This document shows, one piece after another, positions 1 through 4,916 of a stretch of DNA of 10,541 bases (its first letter is position 1; the number at the start of each line of letters is the position of its first letter). The notes beneath the pieces are model-generated. The model made no database searches. It saw nothing but the letters and a program-made list of their open reading frames with translations, and was not told the origin of the DNA. The stretch is from Symbiobacteriaceae bacterium (GTDB lineage Bacteria > Bacillota_E > Symbiobacteriia > Symbiobacteriales > Symbiobacteriaceae). Both the position numbers and the translations under genes were made by a program. Location of the stretch: positions 1 through 10,541 of the forward strand of contig DAHVXO010000345.1 in the NCBI GenBank assembly GCA_027356675.1, read 5' to 3'.

Positions 1-709
1 AATGCGGTCCGACCGTCCACAGGAAGTTGTTCAAAGTCCTCGACTCCAGGACCACCCAGCCCTCCGGGCAGTCCTCTCGCCTGTACGTCCGTTTGGCCGA
101 CTTGCGGGATTTGAACGCGCCCGTCGCTGGGTTCCAGAACCCGGGGAACTCGGAAATGGTTTTCCCCAAGTACAGGGCATTGGCGCCTCCGTAGTTTGAG
201 ATCCCCGTATGCGGGCGCCCCCAGGGGTCGGTAACCGACAGATCAGTCTGGGCGATAATCGCGCCGAACTGTGGCAGGAGCCTGGGTAACCATCGCAGGG
301 CCGTGCTGATCGTCTTGGACGTGCTGTTGCGCGGCGCCAGTGGGTGCGAACAGAACCGAGTGAGGGCGAGCGTGAATGCCGCCGCATCGGGATGGCTGCA
401 AAAGAGGTTGGCCACCTTGCCGTGCGCCGGCGGATTGAACGTCGCAACCGTCATCAGTTCGCCGTTGATAAACATCCCGAACCCAATGGTGAAGTTCGGG
501 TCTGCCGAGCCCTCCCGGTGCAGGTAGTGGTGCTCCTTCAGGAACCGCAGGAGTCGCTGGCGGCCAAGCAGGTCGCCAGCCGTGTAGATCACCTCTACAT
601 GTACGTCCATCGCTGCCTTCATCAGGAGGGGCCTGTCACCGGGGTCACGCCACGGTGGCCGTTGGTAGCGGCTCTCCGTGTCAAAGTCGGCCAGGGTCAG
701 CTGCTGCAC
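1..709 (-). CDS. Mom-like (GNAT-fold) putative DNA-modification protein, 3' end outside window
   Basis: The minus strand is open from a GTG at 709 to the left edge (236 codons seen, no stop). The start is supported by a very strong GGAGGAGG site 7 nt upstream. The protein has HHYL (60-63), a strand-like FGMFINGELMTVATFNPP (78-94), LTRFC (116-120), PLAPRNSTSKTISTALRWL (123-141) and GRPHTGISNYGGANALYLG (164-182). This order (substrate-entry HHYL, FG.F..GEL, LtR...PRN..S..L..ALR.L, then G..G...Y...N..Y.G) is what I recall of the Mom-like family of phage adenine-modifying proteins, which adopt a GNAT fold; I recognise it from the pattern only. Such proteins modify DNA against host nucleases. The frame stays open upstream to an ATG at 877, but that codon has no ribosome binding site and lies inside a terminator hairpin, so I do not use it. 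The substrate is unknown. Confidence 0.6.
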   Translation of the reverse strand, partial: MQQLTLADFDTESRYQRPPWRDPGDRPLLMKAAMDVHVEVIYTAGDLLGRQRLLRFLKEHHYLHREGSADPNFTIGFGMFINGELMTVATFNPPAHGKVANLFCSHPDAAAFTLALTRFCSHPLAPRNSTSKTISTALRWLPRLLPQFGAIIAQTDLSVTDPWGRPHTGISNYGGANALYLGKTISEFPGFWNPATGAFKSRKSAKRTYRREDCPEGWVVLESRTLNNFLWTVGPH

Positions 710-724
710 TCGAAAACCTCCTCC

Positions 725-740
725 GCCCCCTTCAGGGGGC
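725..740 (-). promoter_or_regulatory. Hairpin just upstream of the RBS of the Mom-like gene
   Basis: A perfect 6-bp stem (GCCCCC / GGGGGC) with a 4-nt loop lies directly upstream of the GGAGGAGG site of the minus-strand gene. No U-tract follows, so it is not a terminator. It could influence access to the ribosome binding site or protect the mRNA end; this is inference. Confidence 0.35.
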
Positions 741-844
741 TGTTGTTTCAGCCACCCCAGTAGGGGAATCGAATCGGGTTCCAACTGCCGTAGCTTCTTG
801 CCCCTTTCCGTGACCTCCCTTTTCTTCCTCAGAGGTTCTCGCGC

Positions 845-877
845 AAACAAAAATGGCAGTCGTAATACGACTGCCAT
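845..877 (-). terminator. Rho-independent terminator, minus strand
   Basis: A perfect 12-bp inverted repeat (853-864 with 866-877, ATGGCAGTCGTA / TACGACTGCCAT) is followed on the minus strand by TTTTGTTT (852-845). This is a textbook intrinsic terminator. It ends a transcript coming from the right, and lies about 135 nt upstream of the Mom-like gene start, so it could act as an attenuator in that gene's leader. Confidence 0.8.
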
Positions 878-982
878 CAAACATGAGTAACAATGCCTTG
901 CCGGCTGATGCCGGGAACCTTCATCGATAAGCCGATGGGGTTTCGCCACGTAGACGAAGCGGTGTCCCGCCGTCCTACTGAC
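845..982 (-). ncRNA. Candidate structured small RNA or 5' leader (minus strand)
   Basis: The minus strand from about 982 to 845 holds several short hairpins (CCGGC-ATCA-GCCGG at about 901-914; CATCG-loop-CGATG at about 922-938; TTCG/CGAA at about 944-960) and ends in the strong terminator above. A weak promoter can be proposed upstream: TCGACG (1017-1012), 17 nt, TATCAT (994-989). No convincing ORF is inside. It matches no riboswitch class that I recognise. It is either a free-standing sRNA of about 140 nt or an attenuator leader for the Mom-like gene. Confidence 0.4.
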
Positions 983-1150
983 ACAACCATGATACCACGT
1001 CGGACGGACTCCGTCGACTATGTTCCAACTCTGCTCGGGCCTGCACTGGACCCCGTGTTGTAAATTACATCAGCAGTTTGGCGCCCAGGCCATGTGCCGA
1101 TCCCCCGGGGTGCTAGCCCCTGCCTTAGGGGGCTTGTTGACCGCCCGAGA
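878..1150. other. Intergenic region between the Mom-like leader and the MerR-like gene
   Basis: This stretch carries most of the candidate minus-strand RNA, its possible promoter (989-1017), a 13-nt palindrome (1003-1015, GACGGACTCCGTC) overlapping that promoter, and one copy of a 17-bp near-palindromic site at 1056-1072 that recurs inverted at 4075-4091. I see no gene in it. Confidence 0.5.
1056..1072. repeat. 17-bp near-palindromic site, copy 1
   Basis: TGTTGTAAATTACATCA is identical to the reverse complement of 4075-4091. The core TGTAA-A-TTACA is a perfect dyad and the outer bases are nearly symmetric, which is typical of an operator for a dimeric regulator. It lies upstream of the candidate minus-strand RNA. 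No binding protein is identified. Confidence 0.5.
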
Positions 1151-1504
1151 TCACTCCTTTGGGTCTTCTGGGGTTTGTGCTTCTCGCTCCAGCAGCACGG
1201 CCCGCTCGCGTAGATCCTCGTAGTCCAATCGCTCTTGCCGTTTCAGCCACAGCAGTTCACGCAGGATCCGGATGTCAAACACGCTCCACCAGTGCAACGA
1301 ACTGCCTTCTACTTCCTGACCACGAAGCAGGCCGTACTTGTGGAAGTAGCGGTATTCTGGCTCGGCCATGCCTGTGTAGCGGATCATGTCCTTCTTCCGG
1401 AACTGGAGGGTGCTCTCACCGTTTTTCTGCCCAAGCTCGACCAACTTCTCCAGGCGGTACTGCTCTAATGGGGTTATCGGCGCCCGGGATTGGTTTGATT
1501 CCAC
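1151..1504 (-). CDS. MerR-type winged-helix DNA-binding protein
   Basis: This 117-aa protein has a MerR-like N-terminal DNA-binding region at about 35-88: FRKKDMIRYTGMAEPEYRYF matches the pattern of helix-turn-helix plus R-Y-Y/F, followed by the wing (KYGLLRGQEVEG) and the second helix pair (DIRILRELLWLKR). A short charged helix, likely a dimerisation coiled coil, follows (92-117). No effector domain is present. The start is GTG with a GGGGAGGTG site about 10 nt upstream. The gene is divergent from the ParA-like operon, so it could autoregulate both, or be a centromere-binding component; MerR-type folds do occur in chromosome-anchoring proteins such as RacA. Function is inferred from fold and position. 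Confidence 0.65.
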   Translation of the reverse strand: MESNQSRAPITPLEQYRLEKLVELGQKNGESTLQFRKKDMIRYTGMAEPEYRYFHKYGLLRGQEVEGSSLHWWSVFDIRILRELLWLKRQERLDYEDLRERAVLLEREAQTPEDPKE

Positions 1505-1638
1505 TGGAGACTGGCACCTCCCCCACCTGACGTTCTACTGGCAGATCTATCCTCATCAACAGAATACGCCCGTTTCTTCCGCCTTACAAGAGGGAGTTCA
1601 TCATCTGGTTCATAGAAATGTGGCCGAGTAGATAAAAA

Positions 1639-1658
1639 TTCCTGTCGGTGGACAGGAA
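1639..1658. promoter_or_regulatory. Inverted-repeat operator candidate upstream of parA-like gene
   Basis: TTCCTGTC-GGTG-GACAGGAA is a perfect 8-bp inverted repeat with a 4-nt centre in the 204-bp divergent gap between the MerR-like gene and the ParA-like operon. The position suits an operator for the MerR-like or ParA-like protein. I see no convincing -35/-10 pair beside it. Confidence 0.45.
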
Positions 1659-1714
1659 AAGTTATCCCGGTAGCGAAATGTACCACCATCAGACCCTTAG
1701 GGAGGCCGGTGGAC

Positions 1715-2716
1715 ATGTCGCTCGACCCCAAGGCATGGGGATTCGCCAGGTTTTTTTCACGGAGAAAGGATCAGGAGACGCCTCCTGAGCTCCGGCCGGA
1801 GAAGTTCAAGGAATGCCGTGTGATCGCCATCGGGAATGAACGCGGCGGCGTATTCAAGACGGGCTGGACGATCCTGCTGGCCCGGCAGATCGTTGATGAT
1901 TACCGGCTGCAGGACCTGTACGGCAGAAAGCCTCGGGTGGCCATGGTGGGACTGGACCCCGCCGCTGCCCTCGAAGGGTACTGCGGTTTTCAGGACGAGA
2001 AACTCAATTCCATTCGGGGTGTTGCACTGCACCAGGCTATGCACCATCCGGACGTTGATGGTAAAGAGCCGCTTCCGCTTGAGGTGGTTCGCCAGCAGAT
2101 TAGCCGGGACATTGACCTCTACCCGGCACACCCGGACCTGGCGGGTTATGATGCACGCATGCAGCACTTCCGCCAGCTCGTTGTTGACGCCCAGCTGGAA
2201 GGCAACGAAGAAGCGGCTGCAAAGTGTATGGAAAAGCTCCGGGCCTACCAGCAGTTGCTTGTAACGTTTATTGGAATCCTGCGGACGCAGTACGACCGGG
2301 TCCTGATCGATTTCAAGCCGGGCGAATCGCAGCTCAACGTTGCGGGCCTGCTTGCGGCAAATGATGTTCACATTCCTACTGTAATGGAGCAGGAGTCGAT
2401 TACTCAGGCGCGGCGTATGGCTGAGCTGGTCCATGAGGTCCGGGGGCGCAACCCGAATCTACAGATCACCGCAGTTATCCCCACCAACTATGACAAGCGG
2501 GACCGACAACAGGAGTACTGGTACGACACCATTCGCAAACCGCCGAAGAGCACGAACGTCGTTGATCTGTCCTCCCTTGTTACCGAGCCTATTGCGGCAG
2601 ATCGAGACATGAAGAAGATCATTGAGCGTGCTGGTTCGCCGGCGTATCGGCGCACCATTTACAAAGTGGCAGGTAAGACGTTTGAGGAGATCATGCAGAG
2701 AGAGGGTGCCTGGTAA
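1715..2716 (+). CDS. ParA/MinD-family P-loop ATPase with atypical Walker A motif
   Basis: A 333-aa ParA-like protein (start ATG 1715, nine nt after AGGGAGG; an in-frame GTG at 1709 is too close to that site). ParA ATPases move or position DNA by ATP-dependent dimerisation and nucleoid binding. The deviant Walker A region reads NERGGVFKTG (41-50), where KGGxGKT[TS] is expected: the signature lysine is Arg43, the glycine before the catalytic lysine is Phe47, while Lys48-Thr49 are kept. The A' motif (VAMVGLDP, Asp81) and Walker B (YDRVLIDF, Asp199) are present, followed by a ParA-like switch region. Residues about 110-190 hold a helical insertion. It is followed after 2 nt by its partner gene, and downstream lie 12-bp iterons, so partition of this replicon is the likely role. 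A dimer dependent on the signature lysine may work differently here. Confidence 0.75.
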   Translation: MSLDPKAWGFARFFSRRKDQETPPELRPEKFKECRVIAIGNERGGVFKTGWTILLARQIVDDYRLQDLYGRKPRVAMVGLDPAAALEGYCGFQDEKLNSIRGVALHQAMHHPDVDGKEPLPLEVVRQQISRDIDLYPAHPDLAGYDARMQHFRQLVVDAQLEGNEEAAAKCMEKLRAYQQLLVTFIGILRTQYDRVLIDFKPGESQLNVAGLLAANDVHIPTVMEQESITQARRMAELVHEVRGRNPNLQITAVIPTNYDKRDRQQEYWYDTIRKPPKSTNVVDLSSLVTEPIAADRDMKKIIERAGSPAYRRTIYKVAGKTFEEIMQREGAW

Positions 2717-2718
2717 GC

Positions 2719-3558
2719 ATGGCGACAGAACGGGATTTTGAGCGCGGGAATGCCCTGCTGGTAGATGCCATCGCGGAATTGGGGCGTCTCTGGCACACGA
2801 AGGTGACCAAATCTCCCCAGTTGAAGGGCTTCTTCATGGACGCTGCCCGCGCCTGGGATGCCCTGAAGATTGGGGCCCCGGAGGCGAAGAAGGGCGAGGA
2901 ACTGTGGCTGAAGGCCACCGATCTTTGTCCGGCAGCGCTTTGGGCCTGGTGCCTGGAGAAGCGGCTGGTAGACCGCCCCTGGCCGGGAGGGGCTGATCCG
3001 GAAGTTTCAGTGCCCGAGCCCGCCTTGGCTGGCGAGGCCGATGCGCGACTGGCCGAGTCGGAGGCCCAACTCCGTGAGGCCCGGGGCGAAAACGAGCAAC
3101 TCCAGAGGCGTATCGAACAGCTCCAGCGAGAGCTTGAGCAGGCGCAAAAGAGCACTCCCTCCCCCTCCCCCTCCCCCTCCGCCAGCCTGCGTACGGTTCG
3201 GGTGATCGCGGATACAGACTTTGAAGATGACTTGTGGGGACTCCTGGCCTCGTACAAGAAAGGACCGGCCAAGCCCTTCAAGCTTCCTCCTGCTCTTGAG
3301 GAGCACATGACACGGCTCGCTGAAATCCCTCGCACGGAGACAGGTTATAACAAGGGCATTGACTGGCAACATTTCACCGTTCTTGCCTATCACGTGCTGC
3401 TTGGCGGTCTGGCTGATGAGCAGGCTCTTCGTAAGCGGCTTGCAAAGGAGCGCGGAATGATCGACGGAACCACATTGGGGCGCTTGTACGAAGCGTTGCT
3501 TTCTATCGTCCAAGAACACTATAGCGCAGCTAAGCTGACGACTAGGCGCACTCGCTAA
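2719..3558 (+). CDS. Putative partition adaptor protein with central coiled coil
   Basis: This 279-aa protein is probably co-transcribed with the ParA-like gene (ATG 2 nt after its stop; a purine-rich GAGAGAGGGTG within the previous gene acts as ribosome binding site). It has an N-terminal helical domain (about 1-95), a clear coiled coil (about 108-142, heptads rich in E, Q, L and R), a Ser-Pro linker (about 145-155) and a C-terminal helical domain (about 158-279). I recognise no ParB or HTH domain by eye. As the second gene of a parA operon placed directly before the 12-bp iterons, the natural guess is a centromere-binding or adaptor protein, with the coiled coil for dimerisation. The linker is encoded by a CCCTCC microsatellite and could vary in length in frame. 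Confidence 0.6.
   Translation: MATERDFERGNALLVDAIAELGRLWHTKVTKSPQLKGFFMDAARAWDALKIGAPEAKKGEELWLKATDLCPAALWAWCLEKRLVDRPWPGGADPEVSVPEPALAGEADARLAESEAQLREARGENEQLQRRIEQLQRELEQAQKSTPSPSPSPSASLRTVRVIADTDFEDDLWGLLASYKKGPAKPFKLPPALEEHMTRLAEIPRTETGYNKGIDWQHFTVLAYHVLLGGLADEQALRKRLAKERGMIDGTTLGRLYEALLSIVQEHYSAAKLTTRRTR
3157..3180. repeat. CCCTCC hexanucleotide microsatellite (4 units)
   Basis: Four perfect tandem CCCTCC units form a homopyrimidine tract inside the coiled-coil protein gene. Each unit encodes one Ser-Pro dipeptide, so slippage would keep the reading frame and change only linker length. Confidence 0.85.
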
Positions 3559-3580
3559 CGCGGGTGCGCCCGTTCTTTTA
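3545..3580 (+). terminator. Terminator of the parA-like operon, overlapping the stop codon
   Basis: An 11-bp stem (3545-3555 with 3560-3570; one U-G wobble) encloses a 4-nt loop TAAC and is followed by CGTTCTTTTA. The loop contains the TAA stop codon (3556-3558) of the upstream gene. It should separate the operon from the iteron block. Confidence 0.75.
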
Positions 3581-3598
3581 TGATGGGATGGAAGCAAG

Positions 3599-3826
3599 TG
3601 TCATTGGAGACACGAGCGTAGCCGATAGAGGAAACAAGATAGAGCCCACTAGTAGAGGAAAGAGCAGGCCCGATAGCGGACCCGGTAGTGGAGCGAGTAT
3701 AGCACCCGGTATAGAGTGCGGTATAGAGTCCTATATAGAGTCCGGTATAGACTCCACTATAGAGCAGACTATAGGGTCGAATATAGACTCCGCTATAGAG
3801 TCCGATATTAGGTCCACTATTGACAT
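3599..3826. repeat. 12-bp tandem iteron array, candidate centromere (parS/parC-like)
   Basis: From 3671 to 3826 the DNA is 13 consecutive 12-bp units with consensus CGSTATAGAGTC; the same 12-bp register can be followed, more degenerate, back to about 3599, making about 19 units. Each unit holds TATA and GA[G/C]TC, two small palindromes, so it is pseudo-symmetric. The best units are central and the edges decay. The array sits right after the parA-like operon. Centromeres of several plasmid partition systems are arrays of 11-12-bp direct repeats, for example parC of R1 and tubC of Bacillus plasmids, so a centromere is the likely role. Because the period is a multiple of 3, an 89-codon frame (GTG 3564 to 3833) stays open across it and would encode Ile-Glu-Ser-x repeats; I think this is a by-product. 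Confidence 0.75.
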
Positions 3827-4074
3827 AAAGTGACCCTGGAACGCACTGTGAGGCCCCTCAGGGGCCTCGGGCTTGCGGGAGTACCCTAGCAGGTGAAATG
3901 CAACCGCCTTGCAGGAAACAGGGTTAAAGCCTTGTCGCTCTAGTCTTCGATGCCATTCTCAGAGGAAGATCCTCCACCTTTGGCATGACTGCTCCTGCCA
4001 CCGGCGAGTCCGCCCTACTACAGCCAGACCACCACACCTGTACACAAAACGGACGATCCCAAACCCGCCAAGCG

Positions 4075-4091
4075 TGATGTAATTTACAACA
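4075..4091. repeat. 17-bp near-palindromic site, copy 2 (inverted)
   Basis: TGATGTAATTTACAACA is the exact reverse complement of 1056-1072 and the match ends at both edges, as expected for a binding site rather than a longer duplication. It is 3 kb from copy 1, so the two sites bracket the partition block. Confidence 0.5.
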
Positions 4092-4380
4092 TGAACGCGG
4101 GAATATACTGCAAAGGGAACGATGCAGGCACGGCTACTTTGTCCACTGAACAGCTCTCCAGCACGACCGGAACCGAACGGAGCCCCGTCAAGGATTGGTA
4201 ACCCGAAGCCAAAGAGAGCACTGAGGTCGCCTGGCGACGCGCGGATGATCTTGCCCACCTTCGGGCACACCGGAGCACTAGGCGGTAGCGACACCCCTGA
4301 CAGCCGGCGCCGTCCCGGCTGCTCTGATCCCCGGAGAATTTCCGGACCAAGAGCAACCCTGGACGGCAGGGCGATGAATA

Positions 4381-4553
4381 GCGGTTCTACAGCCCCACCG
4401 TACCTGCAACGGTGGGGCTTGCGCCTTTGCTCTAGCTGGCGGTTCTTCCAAGCGGTTCTGCGGATCGGTTCTACCACAAGAATGCCCACACCCCATAGGG
4501 ACACAGGCCGTTGAACCAGCAAGAACCGCTCTGGCCAGAACCGATAGAACCGA
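4381..4553. repeat. Cluster of 8-bp repeats GCGGTTCT / AGAACCGC
   Basis: Exact GCGGTTCT starts at 4381, 4439 and 4452, with a one-mismatch copy at 4465, so three copies are spaced 13 bp apart. They are faced by inverted copies AGAACCGC at 4522 and AGAACCGA at 4537 and 4546. The layout of facing arrays resembles iterons of an origin, operators, or recognition octamers of a plasmid FtsK-like translocase such as the 8-bp TraB recognition sequences of Streptomyces plasmids. A second cluster lies at 7465-7557. Confidence 0.75.
4391..4419. other. Perfect 11-bp hairpin
   Basis: AGCCCCACCGT (4391-4401) pairs fully with ACGGTGGGGCT (4409-4419) across a 7-nt loop. A weak pyrimidine run (CCTTT) follows some nucleotides later, so it may be a poor plus-strand terminator, or a cruciform or origin element. 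It sits between the first and second 8-bp repeats of the cluster. Confidence 0.5.
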
Positions 4554-4566
4554 ACCCCTGGTCAAC

Positions 4567-4575
4567 TTTTCCACA
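4567..4575 (+). promoter_or_regulatory. DnaA-box-like site
   Basis: TTTTCCACA matches the DnaA-box consensus TTATCCACA in 8 of 9 positions and lies 13 bp after the 8-bp repeat cluster. A single near-match can arise by chance, so an origin is only suggested. Confidence 0.35.
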
Positions 4576-4582
4576 AAGGGGG

Positions 4583-4611
4583 TTGAACAAATGCCCGCCG
4601 GAGGGTATTAT
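4583..4611 (+). promoter_or_regulatory. Sigma-A-type promoter of the HTH-ftsK operon
   Basis: TTGAAC (4583-4588), 17 nt spacer, TATTAT (4606-4611): close to the housekeeping consensus with ideal spacing. Transcription would start about 30 nt before the TTG start of the small HTH gene. The 8-bp repeat cluster ends 30 bp upstream, so its binding protein could control this promoter. Confidence 0.65.
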
Positions 4612-4649
4612 CGGAATCAGAATTTGGAAGTTTTTGGGAGTGGTGCAGT

Positions 4650-4913
4650 TTGACCAGGCACTCGGATGTCCTAACCACACCCCCGGAAAACTACCGGCCC
4701 CTGGCCGACTACGCACGCTCAGTAAGATCCGAGCCGGATACCGCCAGACGCGCCGCTAGGCGAGGGAAGATCCCGGGAGCCGTTCGGGTCCACCTTCCGG
4801 GCACGCCGGAACCGGTCTGGTGGGTGCCCGCAGACTGTACTTGGACGGCACTGAAACGCGGGCGCCCCAACGGCAAGCGCAAGGGCGATCACAGTGAAGC
4901 CGCGGAGGTGTAG
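4650..4913 (+). CDS. Small helix-turn-helix DNA-binding protein
   Basis: An 87-aa basic protein starting at TTG (GGGAGTGG about 5 nt upstream). Residues 16-42 (RPLADYARSVRSEPDTARRA and following GKIPGAV) fit the excisionase/MerR-like HTH pattern of sensing a tandem A-x-x-x-G turn, then a small beta region with VWWVPAD (56-62) and a basic tail KRGRPNGKRK (69-78) typical of minor-groove contacts. It overlaps the ribosome binding site of the translocase gene (stop 4911-4913, next ATG 4917), so the two are co-transcribed and probably translationally linked. Likely roles are regulation of the promoter ahead, or marking DNA for the translocase. The binding site could be the 8-bp repeats; this is inference. 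Confidence 0.6.
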   Translation: MTRHSDVLTTPPENYRPLADYARSVRSEPDTARRAARRGKIPGAVRVHLPGTPEPVWWVPADCTWTALKRGRPNGKRKGDHSEAAEV

Positions 4914-4916
4914 GAA

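Larger units (their letters stand above)
3834..4649. other. Long non-coding region, possible replication or transfer control region
   Basis: About 800 bp without a convincing gene. It holds a 9-bp palindromic hairpin (3850-3868, GAGGCCCCT-C-AGGGGCCTC), the second copy of the 17-bp site (4075-4091), a 7-bp hairpin (CAGCCGG/CCGGCTG, about 4301-4321), an 11-bp hairpin (4391-4419), an 8-bp repeat cluster (4381-4553), a DnaA-box-like site (4567-4575) and a promoter (4583-4611). Open frames here lack ribosome binding sites or recognisable protein character. The combination would suit a replication origin or a translocase recognition region, but no Rep gene is in the window to settle it. Confidence 0.45.

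Noticed and set aside
31..447. A 138-codon minus-strand open frame
   Set aside because: It is Arg/Ser-rich and overlaps the Mom-like gene in another frame; a shadow.
757..790. A T-arm-like string (GATTCGATTCCCC) on the minus strand suggesting a tRNA remnant or att site
   Set aside because: No cloverleaf, acceptor pair or second copy was found.
3564..3833. An 89-codon frame with Ile-Glu-Ser-x repeats
   Set aside because: Its GTG start lies within the terminator stem, it has no ribosome binding site, and the peptide repeats follow simply from the 12-bp DNA period.
4091..4201. A 36-codon plus frame starting MNAGIYCKGN, like a serine recombinase N-terminus
   Set aside because: Only a few residues fit, the catalytic serine context is missing, it stops quickly and has no ribosome binding site.
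3959..4522. A 187-codon minus-strand open frame
   Set aside because: Its composition is that of a random frame in GC-rich DNA, it runs through hairpins and the 8-bp repeats, and has no recognisable domain.
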